A stretch of 64,000 nt of DNA from Thereva unica (taxonomy: Eukaryota > Arthropoda > Insecta > Diptera > Therevidae). Below the pieces are notes generated by a model. It saw only the letters and a program-made list of their open reading frames with translations. It did no database searches and was not told the origin of the DNA. Each line of letters begins with the position of its first letter. Positions within the stretch are counted from its first letter, which is position 1. Where the stretch lies: assembly GCA_949987705.1 (NCBI GenBank), contig CATLJY010000193.1, positions 62,001 through 126,000 of the forward strand, given 5' to 3'. This document shows, piece by piece, positions 1-14,525 of this stretch. The position numbers and the translations under genes were made by a program.

Positions 1-21
1 TCGATGTATGAAACTCAATTT

Positions 22-79
22 CGATGAATTAAGTGAATTTAACTTATTTTCGATGTATTCGATGAATGTAACTTAATTT
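22..79. repeat. representative monomer: two 29-bp halves
   Basis: Half A (22-50) begins CGATGAATTAAGTG. Half B (51-79) begins CGATGTATTCGATG. Aligned without gaps they agree at 23 of 29 positions and differ only at half-unit positions 6, 10, 11, 12, 18 and 26. The 58-bp monomer is therefore most simply read as an old tandem dimer of a 29-bp unit whose two halves diverged before the array was amplified. Every monomer elsewhere in the window keeps the A-B alternation. Confidence 0.85.
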
Positions 80-92
80 CGATGAATTAAGT
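71..92. repeat. inverted repeat (dyad) inside the satellite monomer
   Basis: ACTTAATT (71-78) and AATTAAGT (85-92) are perfect reverse complements around the 6-base loop TCGATG. The dyad recurs in nearly every monomer that carries the CTTAATTT version of half B, hence hundreds of times. It is weakened by one mismatch in the CTCAATTT (a and d) and CTTGATTT (e) versions. It could form a short hairpin in single strands or transcripts, or be a dyad-symmetric protein site. No function can be assigned from sequence. Confidence 0.8.
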
Positions 93-2834
93 GATTTCAA
101 GTTATTTTCGATGTATTCGATGAATGTAACTTAATTTCGATGAATTAAGTGATTTCAAGTTATTTTCGATGTATTCGATGAATGTAACTTAATTTCGATG
201 AATTAAGTGAATTTAAGTTATTTTCGATGTATTCGATGTATGAAACTCAATTTCGATGAATTAAGTGAATTTAACTTATTTTGGATGTATTCGATGAATG
301 TAACTTAATTTCGATGAATTAAGTGAATTTAACTTATTTTCGATGTATTCGATGAATGTAACTTAATTTCGATGAATTAAGTGATTTCAAGTTATTTTCG
401 ATGTATTCGATGTATGAAACTCAATTTCGATGAATTAAGTGAATTTAAGTTATTTTCGATGTATTCGATGAATGTAACTTAATTTCGATGAATTAAGTGA
501 ATTTAACTTATTTTCGATGTATTCGATGAATGTAACTTAATTTCGATGAATTAAGTGATTTCAAGTTATTTTCGATGTATTCGATGTATGAAACTCAATT
601 TCGATGAATTAAGTGAATTTAACTTATTTTCGATGTATTCGATGAATGTAACTTAATTTCGATGAATTAAGTGAATTTAACTTATTTTCGATGTATTCGA
701 TGAATGTAACTTAATTTCGATGAATTAAGTGAATTTAAGTTATTTTCGATGTATTCGATGAATGTAACTCAATTTCGATGAATTAAGTGAATTGAACTTA
801 TTTTCGATGTATTCGATGAATGTAACTTAATTTCGATGAATTAAATGATTTCAAGTTATTTTCGATGAATTCGATGAATGTAACTTGATTTCGATGAATT
901 AAGTGAATTTAAGTTATTTTCGATGTATTCGATGTATGAAACTCAATTTCGATGAATTAAGTGAATTTAACTTATTTTCGATGTATTCGATGAATGTAAC
1001 TTAATTTCGATGAATTAAGTGAATTTAACTTATTTTCGATGTATTCGATGAATGTAACTCAATTTCGATGAATTAAGTGAATTGAACTTATTTTCGATGT
1101 ATTCGATGAATGTAACTTAATTTCGATGAATTAAGTGATTTCAAGTTATTTTCGATGAATTCGATGAATGTAACTTGATTTCGATGAATTAAGTGAATTT
1201 AAGTTATTTTCGATGTATTCGATGTATGAAACTCAATTTCGATGAAATAAGTGAATTTAACTTATTTTCGATGTATTCGATGAATGTAACTTAATTTCGA
1301 TGAATTAAGTGATTTCAAGTTATTTTCGATGTATTCGATGAATGTAACTTAATTTCGATGAATTAAGTGAATTTAAGTTATTTTAGATGTATTCGATGTA
1401 TGAAACTCAATTTCGATGAATTAAGTGAATTTAACTTATTTTCGATGTATTCGATGAATGTAACTTAATTTCGATGAATTAAGTGAATTGAACTTATTTT
1501 CGATGTATTCGATGAATGTAACTTAATTTCGATGAATTAAGTGATTTCAAGTTATTTTCGATGTATTCGATGAATGTAACTTAATTTCGATGAATTAAGT
1601 GAATTTAACTTATTTTCGATGTATTCGATGAATGTAACTCAATTTCGATGAATTAAGTGAATTGAACTTATTTTCGATGTATTCGATGAATGTAACTTAA
1701 TTTCGATGAATTAAGTGATTTCAAGTTATTTTCGATGAATTCGATGAATGTAACTTAATTTCGATGAATTAAGTGAATTTAACTTATTTTCGATGTATTC
1801 GATGAATGTAACTTAATTTCGATGAATTAAGTGAATTTAACTTATTTTCGATGTATTCGATGAATGTAACTCAATTTCGATGAATTAAGTGAATTGAACT
1901 TATTTTCGATGTATTCGATGAATGTAACTTAATTTCGATGAATTAAGTGATTTCAAGTTATTTTCGATGAATTCGATGAATGTAACTTGATTTCGATGAA
2001 TTAAGTGAATTTAAGTTATTTTCGATGTATTCGATGTATGAAACTCAATTTCGATGAATTAAGTGAATTTAACTTATTTTCGATGTATTCGATGAATGTA
2101 ACTTAATTTCGATGAATTAAGTGATTTCAAGTTATTTTCGATGTATTCGATGAATGTAACTTAATTTCGATGAATTAAGTGAATTTAAGTTATTTTAGAT
2201 GTATTCGATGTATGAAACTCAATTTCGATGAATTAAATGAATTTAACTTATTTTCGATGTATTCGATGAATGTAACTTAATTTCGATGAATTAAGTGAAT
2301 TTAACTTATTTTCGATGTATTCGATGAATGTAACTTAATTTCGATGAATTAAGTGAATTTAAGTTATTTTCGATGTATTCGATGTATGAAACTCAATTTC
2401 GATGAATTAAGTGAATTTAACTTATTTTCGATGTATTCGATGAATGTAACTTAATTTCGATGAATTAAGTGATTTCAAGTTATTTTCGATTTATTCGATG
2501 AATGTAATTTAATTTCGATGAATTAAGTGAATTTAAGTTTTTTTCGATGTATTCGATGAATGTAACTCAATTTCGATGAATTAAGTGAATTTAAGTTATT
2601 TTCGATGTATTCGATGTATGAAACTCAATTTCGATGAATTAAGTGAATTTAACTTATTTTCGATGTATTCGATGAATGTAACTTAATTTCGATGAATTAA
2701 GTGATTTCAAGTTATTTTCGATGTATTCGATGAATGTAACTTAATTTCGATGAATTAAGTGATTTCAAGTTATTTTCGATGTATTCGATGAATGTAACTT
2801 AATTTCGATGAATTAAGTGAATTTAAGTTATTTT

Positions 2835-2883
2835 CGATGAATGTAACTTAATTTCGATGAATTAAGTGATTTCAAGTTATTTT
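2835..2883. repeat. 49-bp short monomer (also at 9554, 45440, 52217, 56326)
   Basis: At these sites TTTTCGATGAATGTAAC replaces the normal TTTTCGATGTATTCGATG, so 9 bp are missing between two CGATG boxes. This is a simple deletion between short direct repeats. The left-block pair follows a c-type monomer and the right-block trio follows a b-type monomer, so the same deletion probably arose twice and was then copied with its segment. Confidence 0.85.
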
Positions 2884-3615
2884 CGATGTATTCGATGAAT
2901 GTAACTTAATTTCGATGAATTAAGTGATTTCAAGTTATTTTCGATGTATTCGATGAATGTAACTTAATTTCGATGAATTAAGTGAATTTAAGTTATTTTC
3001 GATGTATTCGATGTATGAAACTCAATTTCGATGAATTAAGTGAATTTAACTTATTTTCGATGTATTCGATGAATGTAACTTAATTTCGATGAATTAAGTG
3101 ATTTCAAGTTATTTTCGATGTTTTCGATGAATGTAACTTAATTTCAATGAATTAAGTGATTTCAAGTTATTTTCGATGTATTCGATGTATGAAACTCAAT
3201 TTCGATGAATTAAGTGAATTTAAGTTATTTTCGATGTATTCGATGAATGTAACTTAATTTCGATGAATTAAGTGAATTTAACTTATTTTCGATGTATTCG
3301 ATGAATGTAACTTAATTTCGATGAATTAAGTGATTTCAAGTTATTTTCGATGTATTCGATGTATGAAACTCAATTTCGATGAATTAAGTGAATTTAACTT
3401 ATTTTCGATGTATTCGATGAATGTAACTTAATTTCGATGAATTAAGTGAATTTAACTTATTTTCGATGTATTCGATGAATGTAACTTAATTTCGATGAAT
3501 TAAGTGAATTTAAGTTATTTTCGATGTATTCGATGAATGTAACTCAATTTCGATGAATTAAGTGAATTGAACTTATTTTCGATGTATTCGATGAATGTAA
3601 CTTAATTTCGATGAA

Positions 3616-5271
3616 TTAAATGATTTCAAGTTATTTTCGATGAATTCGATGAATGTAACTTGATTTCGATGAATTAAGTGAATTTAAGTTATTTTCGATG
3701 TATTCGATGTATGAAACTCAATTTCGATGAATTAAGTGAATTTATCTTATTGTCGATGTATTCGATGAATGTAACTCAATTTCGATGAATTAAGTGAATT
3801 GAACTTATTTTCGATGTATTCGATGAATGTAACTTAATTTCGATGAATTAAGTGATTTCAAGTTATTTTCGATGTATTCGATGTATGAAACTCAATTTCG
3901 ATGAATTAAGTGAATTTAACTTATTTTCGATGTATTCGATGAATGTAACTTAATTTCGATGAATTAAGTGATTTCAAGTTATTTTCGATGTATTCGATGT
4001 ATGAAACTTAATTTCGATGAATTAAGAGAATTTAACTTATTTTCGATGTATTCGATGAATGTAACTTAATTTCGATGAATTAAGTGAATTTAACTTATTT
4101 TCGATGTATTCGATGAATGTAACTCAATTTCGATGAATTAAGTGAATTGAACTTATTTTCGATGTATTCGATGAATGTAACTTAATTTCGATGAATTAAG
4201 TGATTTCAAGTTATTTTCGATGAATTCGATGAATGTAACTTAATTTCGATGAATTAAGTGAATTTAACTTATTTTCGATGTATTCGTTGAATGTAACTTG
4301 ATTTCGATGAATTAAGTGAATTTAAGTTATTTTCGATGTATTCGATGTATGAAACTCAATTTCGATGAATTAAGTGAATTTAACTTATTTTCGATGTATT
4401 CGATGAATGTAACTTAATTTCGATGAATTAAGTGAATTTAACTTATTTTCGATGTATTCGATGAATGTAACTTAATTTCGATGAATTAAGTGAATTTAAG
4501 TTATTTTCGATGTATTCGATGAATGTAACTCAATTTCGATGAATTAAGTGAATTGAACTTATTTTCGATGTATTCGATGAATGTAACTTAATTTCGATGA
4601 ATTAAATGATTTCAAGTTATTTTCGATGAATTCGATGAATGTAACTTGATTTCGATGAATTAAGTGAATTTAAGTTATTTTCGATGTATTCGATGTATGA
4701 AACTCAATTTCGATGAATTAAGTGAATTTATCTTATTGTCGATGTATTCGATGAATGTAACTCAATTTCGATGAATTAAGTGAATTGAACTTATTTTCGA
4801 TGTATTCGATGAATGTAACTTAATTTCGATGAATTAAGTGATTTCAAGTTATTTTCGATGTATTCGATGTATGAAACTCAATTTCGATGAATTAAGTGAA
4901 TTTAACTTATTTTCGATGTATTCGATGAATGTAACTTAATTTCGATGAATTAAGTGATTTCAAGTTATTTTCGATGTATTCGATGTATGAAACTTAATTT
5001 CGATGAATTAAGAGAATTTAACTTATTTTCGATGTATTCGATGAATGTAACTTAATTTCGATGAATTAAGTGAATTTAACTTATTTTCGATGTATTCGAT
5101 GAATGTAACTCAATTTCGATGAATTAAGTGAATTGAACTTATTTTCGATGTATTCGATGAATGTAACTTAATTTCGATGAATTAAGTGATTTCAAGTTAT
5201 TTTCGATGAATTCGATGAATGTAACTTAATTTCGATGAATTAAGTGAATTTAACTTATTTTCGATGTATTC
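3616..5271. repeat. 986-bp (17-monomer) tandem segmental duplication
   Basis: Four private variants recur exactly 986 bp apart: TTAAATGA at 3616 and 4602, TGTCG (in TTATCTTATTGTCG) at 3751 and 4737, ATTAAGAGA at 4021 and 5007, and CGTTG at 4285 and 5271. 986 equals 17 x 58. The limits given are the outermost shared markers; the true edges lie a little outside and cannot be fixed inside a homogeneous array. The distal copy at about 10.4-10.8 kb carries two of the markers (10470 and 10740). Confidence 0.85.
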
Positions 5272-7853
5272 GTTGAATGTAACTTGATTTCGATGAATTA
5301 AGTGAATTTAAGTTATTTTCGATGTATTCGATGTATGAAACTCAATTTCGATGAATTAAGTGAATTTAACTTATTTTCGATGTATTCGATGAATGTAACT
5401 TAATTTCGATGAATTAAGTGATTTCAAGTTATTTTCGATGTATTCGATGAATGTAACTTAATTTCGATGAATTACGTGAATTTAAGTTATTTTAGATGTA
5501 TTCGATGTATGAAACTCAATTTCGATGAATTAAGTGAATTTAACTTATTTTCGATGTATTCGATGAATGTAACTTAATTTCGATGAATTAAGTGAATTTA
5601 ACTTATTTTCGATGTATTCGATGAATGTAACTTAATTTCGATGAATTAAGTGAATTTAAGTTATTTTCGATGTATTCGATGTATGAAACTCAATTTCGAT
5701 GAATTAAGTGAATTTAACTTATTTTCGATGTATTCGATGAATGTAACTTAATTTCGATGAAATAAGTGATTTCAAGTTATTTTCGATTTATTCGATGAAT
5801 GTAACTTAATTTCGATGAATTAAGTGAATTTAAGTTATTTTCGATGTATTCGATGAATGTAACTCAATTTCGATGAATTAAGTGAATTTAAGTTATTTTC
5901 GATGTATTCGATGTATGAAACTCAATTTCGATGAATTAAGTGAATTTAACTTATTTTCGATGTATTCGATGAATGTAACTTAATTTCGATGAATTAAGTG
6001 ATTTCAAGTTATTTTCGATGTATTCGATGAATGTAACTTAATTTCGATGAATTAAGTGATTTCAAGTTATTTTCGATGTATTCGATGAATGTAACTTAAT
6101 TTCGATGAATTAAGTGAATTTAAGTTATTTTCGATGTATTCGATGTATGAAACTCAATTTCGATGAATTAAGTGAATTTAACTTATTTTGGATGTATTCG
6201 ATGAATGTAACTTAATTTCGATGAATTAAGTGATTTCAAGTTATTTTCGATGTTTTCGATGAATGTAACTTAATTTCGATGAATTAAGTGATTTCAAGTT
6301 ATTTTCGATGTATTCGATGTATGAAACTCAATTTCGATGAATTAAGTGAATTTAAGTTATTTTCGATGTATTCGATGAATGTAACTTAATTTCGATGAAT
6401 TAAGTGAATTTAACTTATTTTCGATGTATTCGATGAATGTAACTTAATTTCGATGAATTAAGTGATTTCAAGTTATTTTCGATGTATTCGATGTATGAAA
6501 CTCAATTTCGATGAATTAAGTGAATTTAACTTATTTTCGATGTATTCGATGAATGTAACTTAATTTCGATGAATTAAGTGAATTTAACTTATTTTCGATG
6601 TATTCGATGAATGTAACTTAATTTCGATGAATTAAGTGAATTTAAGTTATTTTCGATGTATTCGATGAATGTAACTCAATTTCGATGAATTAAGTGAATT
6701 GAACTTATTTTCGATGTATTCGATGAATGTAACTTAATTTCGATGAATTAAATGATTTCAAGTTATTTTCGATGAATTCGATGAATGTAACTTGATTTCG
6801 ATGAATTAAGTGAATTTAAGTTATTTTCGAAGTATTCGATGTATGAAACTCAATTTCGATGAATTAAGTGAATTTAACTTATTTTCGATGTATTCGATGA
6901 ATGTAACTTAATTTCGATGAATTAAGTGAATTTAACTTATTTTCGATGTATTCGATGAATGTAACTCAATTTCGATGAATTAAGTGAATTGAACTTATTT
7001 TCGATGTATTCGATGAATGTAACTTAATTTCGATGAATTAAGTGATTTCAAGTTATTTTCGATGAATTCGATGAATGTAACTTGATTTCGATGAATTAAG
7101 TGAATTTAAGTTATTTTCGATGTATTCGATGTATGAAACTCAATTTCGATGAATTAAGTGAATTTAACTTATTTTCGATGTATTCGATGAATGTAACTTA
7201 ATTTCGATGAATTAAGTGATTTCAAGTTATTTTCGATGTATTCGATGAATGTAACTTAATTTCGATGAATTAAGTGAATTTAAGTTATTTTAGATGTATT
7301 CGATGTATGAAACTCAATTTCGATGAATTAAGTGAATTTAACTTATTTTCGATGTATTCGATGAATGTAACTTAATTTCGATGAATTAACTGAATTGAAC
7401 TTATTTTCGATGTATTCGATGAATGTAGCTTAATTTCGATGAATTAAGTGATTTCAAGTTATTTTCGATGTATTCGATGAATGTAACTTGATTTCGATGA
7501 ATTAAGTGAATTTAACTTATTTTCGATGTATTCGATGAATGTAACTCAATTTCGATGAATTAAGTGAATTGAACTTATTTTCGATGTATTCGATGAATGT
7601 AACTTAATTTCGATGAATTAAGTGATTTCAAGTTATTTTCGATGAATTCGATGAATGTAACTTAATTTCGATGAATTAAGTGAATTTAACTTATTTTCGA
7701 TGTATTCGATGAATGTAACTTAATTTCGATGAATTAAGTGAATTTAACTTATTTTCGATGTATTCGATGAATGTAACTCAATTTCGATGAATTAAGTGAA
7801 TTGAACTTATTTTCGATGTATTCGATGAATGTAACTTAATTTCGATGAATTAA

Positions 7854-8672
7854 GTGTTTTCAAGTTATTTTCGATGAATTCGATGAATGTAACTTGATTT
7901 CGATGAATTAAGTGAATTTAAGTTATTTTCGATGTATTCGATGTATGAAACTCAATTTCGATGAATTAAGTGAATTTAACTTATTTTCGATGTATTCGAT
8001 GAATGTAACTTAATTTCGATGAATTAAGTGATTTCAAGTTATTTTCGATGTATTCGATGAATGTAACTTAATTTCGATGAATTAAGTGAATTTAAGTTAT
8101 TTTAGATGTATTCGATGTATGAAACTCAATTTCGATGAATTAAGTGAATTTAACTTATTTTCGATGTATTCGATGAATGTAACTTAATTTCGATGAATTA
8201 AGTGAATTGAACTTATTTTCGATGTATTCGATGAATGTAACTTAATTTCGATGAATTAAGTGATTTCAAGTTATTTTCGATGTATACGATGAATGTAACT
8301 TGATTTCGATGAATTAAGTGAATTTAACTTATTTTCGATGTATTCGATGAATGTAACTCAATTTCGATGAATTAAGTGAATTGAACTTATTTTCGATGTA
8401 TTCGATGAATGTAACTTAATTTCGATGAATTAAGTGATTTCAAGTTATTTTCGATGAATTCGATGAATGTAACTTAATTTCGATGAATTAAGTGAATTTA
8501 ACTTATTTTCGATGTATTCGATGAATGTAACTTAATTTCGATGAATTAAGTGAATTTAACTTATTTTCGATGTATTCGATGAATGTAACTCAATTTCGAT
8601 GAATTAAGTGAATTGAACTTATTTTCGATGTATTCGATGAATGTAACTTAATTTCGATGAATTAAGTGTTTT
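7854..8672. repeat. 812-bp (14-monomer) local duplication
   Basis: The rare variant GTGTTTTCAAG occurs at 7854 and 8666, 812 bp apart (14 x 58). This step also accounts for the shift between the 5907 and 6719 offsets of the larger duplication. The two copies carry private differences (TGTAGCTT near 7426; TGTATACG near 8281), so they have begun to diverge. Only the marker span is certain. Confidence 0.7.
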
Positions 8673-10739
8673 CAAGTTATTTTCGATGAATTCGATGAAT
8701 GTAACTTGATTTCGATGAATTAAGTGAATTTAAGTTATTTTCGATGTATTCGATGTATGAAACTCAATTTCGATGAATTAAGTGAATTTAACTTATTTTC
8801 GATGTATTCGATGAATGTAACTTAATTTCGATGAATTAAGTGATTTCAAGTTATTTTCGATGTATTCGATGAATGTAACTTAATTTCGATGAATTAAGTG
8901 AATTTAAGTTATTTTAGATGTATTCGATGTATGAAACTCAATTTCGATGAATTAAATGAATTTAACTTTTTTTCGATGTATTCGATGAATGTAACTTAAT
9001 TTCGATGAATTAAGTGAATTTAACTTATTTTCGATGTATTCGATGAATGTAACTTAATTTCGATGAATTAAGTGAATTTAAGTTATTTTCGATGTATTCG
9101 ATGTATGAAACTCAATTTCGATGAATTAAGTGAATTTAACTTATTTTCGATGTATTCGATGAATGTAACTTAATTTCGATGAATTAAGTGATTTCAAGTT
9201 ATTTTCGATTTATTCGATGAATGTAACTTAATTTCGATGAATTAAGTGAATTTAAGTTTTTTTCGATGTATTCGATGAATGTAACTCAATTTCGATGAAT
9301 TAAGTGAATTTAAGTTATTTTCGATGTATTCGATGTATGAAACTCAATTTCGATGAATTAAGTGAATTTAACTTATTTTCGATGTATTCGATGAATGTAA
9401 CTTAATTTCGATGAATTAAGTGATTTCAAGTTATTTTCGATGTATTCGATGAATGTAACTTAATTTCGATGAATTAAGTGATTTCAAGTTATTTTCGATG
9501 TATTCGATGAATGTAACTTAATTTCGATGAATTAAGTGAATTTAAGTTATTTTCGATGAATGTAACTTAATTTCGATGAATTAAGTGATTTCAAGTTATT
9601 TTCGATGTATTCGATGAATGTAACTTAATTTCGATGAATTAAGTGATTTCAAGTTATTTTCGATGTATTCGATGAATGTAACTTAATTTCGATGAATTAA
9701 GTGAATTTAAGTTATTTTCGATGTATTCGATGTATGAAACTCAATTTCGATGAATTAAGTGAATTTAACTTATTTTCGATGTATTCGATGAATGTAACTT
9801 AATTTCGATGAATTAAGTGATTTCAAGTTATTTTCGATGTTTTCGATGAATGTAACTTAATTTCAATGAATTAAGTGATTTCAAGTTATTTTCGATGTAT
9901 TCGATGTATGAAACTCAATTTCGATGAATTAAGTGAATTTAAGTTATTTTCGATGTATTCGATGAATGTAACTTAATTTCGATGAATTAAGTGAATTTAA
10001 CTTATTTTCGATGTATTCGATGAATGTAACTTAATTTCGATGAATTAAGTGATTTCAAGTTATTTTCGATGTATTCGATGTATGAAACTCAATTTCGACG
10101 AATTAAGTGAATTTAACTTATTTTCGATGTATTCGATGAATGTAACTTAATTTCGATGAATTAAGTGAATTTAACTTATTTTCGATGTATTCGATGAATG
10201 TAACTTAATTTCGATGAATTAAGTGAATTTAAGTTATTTTCGATGTATTCGATGAATGTAACTCAATTTCGATGAATTAAGTGAATTGAACTTATTTTCG
10301 ATGTATTCGATGAATGTAACTTAATTTCGATGAATTAAATGATTTCAAGTTATTTTCGATGAATTCGATGAATGTAACTTGATTTCGATGAATTAAGTGA
10401 ATTTAAGTTATTTTCGATGTATTCGATGTATGAAACTCAATTTCGATGAATTAAGTGAATTTATCTTATTGTCGATGTATTCGATGAATGTAACTCAATT
10501 TCGATGAATTAAGTGAATTGAACTTATTTTCGATGTATTCGATGAATGTAACTTAATTTCGATGAATTAAGTGATTTCAAGTTATTTTCGATGTATTCGA
10601 TGTATGAAACTCAATTTCGATGAATTAAGTGAATTTAACTTATTTTCGATGTATTCGATGAATGTAACTTAATTTCGATGAATTAAGTGATTTCAAGTTA
10701 TTTTCGATGTATTCGATGTATGAAACTTAATTTCGATGA

Positions 10740-13700
10740 ATTAAGAGAATTTAACTTATTTTCGATGTATTCGATGAATGTAACTTAATTTCGATGAATT
10801 AAGTGAATTGAACTTATTTTCGATGTATTCGATGAATGTAACTTAATTTCGATGAATTAAGTGATTTCAAGTTATTTTCGATGTATTCGATGAATGTAAC
10901 TTAATTTCGATGAATTAAGTGAATTTAACTTATTTTCGATGTATTCGATGAATGTAACTCAATTTCGATGAATTAAGTGAATTGAACTTATTTTCGATGT
11001 ATTCGATGAATGTAACTTAATTTCGATGAATTAAGTGATTTCAAGTTATTTTCGATGAATTCGATGAATGTAACTTAATTTCGATGAATTAAGTGAATTC
11101 AACTTATTTTCGATGTATTCGATGAATGTAACTTAATTTCGATGAATTAAGTGAATTTAACTTATTTTCGATGTATTCGATGAATGTAACTCAATTTCGA
11201 TGAATTAAGTGAATTGAACTTATTTTCGATGTATTCGATGAATGTAACTTAATTTCGATGAATTAAGTGATTTCAAGTTATTTTCGATGAATTCGATGAA
11301 TGTAACTTGATTTCGATGAATTAAGTGAATTTAAGTTATTTTCGATGTATTCGATGTATGAAACTCAATTTCGATGAATTAAGTGAATTTAACTTATTTT
11401 CGATGTATTCGATGAATGTAACTTAATTTCGATGAATTAAGTGATTTCAAGTTATTTTCGATGTATTCGATGAATGTAACTTAATTTCGATGAATTAAGT
11501 GAATTTAAGTTATTTTAGATGTATTCGATGTATGAAACTCAATTTCGATGAATTAAGTGAATTTAACTTATTTTCGATGTATTCGATGAATGTAACTTAA
11601 TTTCGATGAATTAAGTGATTTCAAGTTATTTTCGATGTATTCGATGAATGTAACTTAATTTCGATGAATTAAGTGAATTTAAGTTATTTTCGATGTATTC
11701 GATGTATGAAACTCAATTTCGATGAATTAAGTGAATTTAACTTATTTTCGATGTATTCGATGAATGTAACTTAATTTCGATGAATTAAGTGATTTCAAGT
11801 TATTTTCGATTTATTCGATGAATGTAACTTAATTTCGATGAATTAAGTGAATTTAAGTTATTTTCGATGTATTCGATGAATGTAACTCAATTTCGATGAA
11901 TTAAGTGAAATTAAGTTATTTTCGATGTATTCGATGTATGAAACTCAATTTCGATGAATTAAGTGAATTTAACTTATTTTCGATGTATTCGATGAATGTA
12001 ACTTAATTTCGATGAATTAAGTGATTTCAAGTTATTTTCGATGTATTCGATGAATGTAACTTAATTTCGATGAATTAAGTGAATTTAAGTTATTTTCGAT
12101 GTATTCGATGTATGAAACTCAATTTCGATGAATTAAGTGAATTTAACTTATTTTCGATGTATTCGATGAATGTAACTTAATTTCGATGAATTAAGTGATT
12201 TCAAGTTATTTTCGATGTTTTCGATGAATGTAACTTAATTTCGATGAATTAAGTGATTTCAAGTTATTTTCGATGTATTCGATGTATGAAACTCAATTTC
12301 GATGAATTAAGTGAATTTAAGTTATTTTCGATGTATTCGATGAATGTAACTTAATTTCGATGAATTAAGTGAATTTAACTTATTTTCGATGTATTCGATG
12401 AATGTAACTTAATTTCGATGAATTAAGTGATTTCAAGTTATTTTCGATGTATTCGATGAATGTAACTTAATTTCGATGAATTAAGTGAATTTAACTTATT
12501 TTCGATGTATTCGATGAATGTAACTTAATTTCGATGAATTAAGTGAATTTAAGTTATTTTCGATGTATTCGATGAATGTAACTCAATTTCGATGAATTAA
12601 GTGACTTGAACTTATTTTCGATGTATTCGACGAATGTAACTTAATTTCGATGAATTAAGTGATTTCAAGTTATTTTCGATGAATTCGATGAATGTAACTT
12701 GATTTCGATGAATTAAGTGAATTTAAGTTATTTTCGATGTATTCGATGTATGAAACTCAATTTCGATGAATTAAGTGAATTTAACTTATTTTCGATGTAT
12801 TCGATGAATGTAACTCAATTTCGATGAATTAAGTGAATTGAACTTATTTTCGATGTATTCGATGAATGTAACTTAATTTCGATGAATTAAGTGATTTCAA
12901 GTTATTTTCGATGTATTCGATGTATGAAACTCAATTTCGATGAATTAAGTGAATTTAACTTATTTTCGATGTATTCGATGAATGTAACTTAATTTCGATG
13001 AATTAAGTGATTTCAAGTTATTTTCGATGTATTCGATGTATGAAACTTAATTTCGATGAATTAAGTGATTTCAAGTTATTTTCGATGAATTCGATGAATG
13101 TAACTTAATTTCGATGAATTAAGTGAATTTAACTTATTTTCGATGTATTCGATGAATGTAACTTAATTTCGATGAATTAAGTGATTTCAAGTTATTTTCG
13201 ATGTATTCGATGTATGAAACTCAATTTCGATGAATTAAGTGAATTTAACTTATTTTCGATGTATTCGATGAATGTAACTTAATTTCGATGAATTAAGTGA
13301 TTTCAAGTTATTTTCGATGTATTCGATGTATGAAACTTAATTTCGATGAATTAAGAGAATTTAACTTATTTTCGATGTATTCGATGAATGTAACTTAATT
13401 TCGATGAATTAAGTGAATTGAACTTATTTTCGATGTATTCGATGAATGTAACTTAATTTCGATGAATTAAGTGATTTCAAGTTATTTTCGATGTATTCGA
13501 TGAATGTAACTTAATTTCGATGAATTAAGTGAATTTAACTTATTTTCGATGTATTCGATGAATGTAACTCAATTTCGATGATTTAAGTGAATTGAACTTA
13601 TTTTCGATGTATTCGATGAATGTAACTTAATTTCGATGAATTAAGTGATTTCAAGTTATTTTCGATGAATTCGATGAATGTAACTTAATTTCGATGAATT

Positions 13701-14525
13701 AAGTGAATTTAACTTATTTTCGATGTATTCGATGAATGTAACTTAATTTCGATGAATTAAGTGAATTTAACTTATTTTCGATGTATTCGATGAATGTAAC
13801 TCAATTTCGATGAATTAAGTGAATTGAACTTATTTTCGATGTATTCGATGAATGTAACTTAATTTCGATGAATTAAGTGATTTCAAGTTATTTTCGATGA
13901 ATTCGATGAATGTAACTTGATTTCGATGAATTAAGTGAATTTAAGTTATTTTCGATGTATTCGATGTATGAAACTCAATTTCGATGAATTAAGTGAATTT
14001 AACTTATTTTCGATGTATTCGATGAATGTAACTTAATTTCGATGAATTAAGTGATTTCAAGTTATTTTCGATGTATTCGATGAATGTAACTTAATTTCGA
14101 TGAATTAAGTGAATTTAAGTTATTTTAGATGTATTCGATGTATGAAACTCAATTTCGATGAATTAAGTGAATTTAACTTATTTTCGATGTATTCGATGAA
14201 TGTAATTTAATTTCGATGAATTAAGTGATTTCAAGTTATTTTCGATGTATTCGATGAATGTAACTTAATTTCGATGAATTAAGTGAATTTAAGTTATTTT
14301 CGATGTATTCGATGTATGAAACTCAATTTCGATGAATTAAGTGAATTTAACTTATTTTCGATGTATTCGATGAATGTAACTTAATTTCGATGAATTAAGT
14401 GATTTCAAGTTATTTTCGATTTATTCGATGAATGTAACTTAATTTCGATGAATTAAGTGAATTTAAGTTATTTTCGATGTATTCGATGAATGTAACTCAA
14501 TTTCGATGAATTAAGTGAAATTAAG
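10740..14525. repeat. 2610-bp (45-monomer) duplication
   Basis: Variants recur 2610 bp apart (45 x 58): ATTAAGAGA at 10740 and 13350, TTATTCG (in GATTTATTCG) at 11811 and 14421, and GTGAAATTAAG at 11905 and 14515. A related offset of 2552 bp (44 x 58) links CGAATGTAAC preceded by GA at 12631 and 15183, showing overlapping rounds of duplication rather than one event. Confidence 0.8.

Larger units (their letters stand above)
281..10740. repeat. large nested duplication, offsets 5907 and 6719 bp
   Basis: The first about 4 kb of the array recurs further right. At offset 5907 (101 x 58 + 49): TTGGATG at 281 and 6188, TTAAATGA at 841 and 6748. At offset 6719 (115 x 58 + 49): TAGATG at 1384 and 8103 and at 2196 and 8915, TTATTCG (in GATTTATTCG) at 2491 and 9210, the 49-bp unit at 2835 and 9554, TCAATGA near 3144 and 9863, TGTCG at 3751 and 10470, ATTAAGAGA at 4021 and 10740. 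The change of offset by 812 bp (14 x 58) is explained by the extra duplication near 7.8-8.7 kb. Edges are approximate. Confidence 0.8.
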
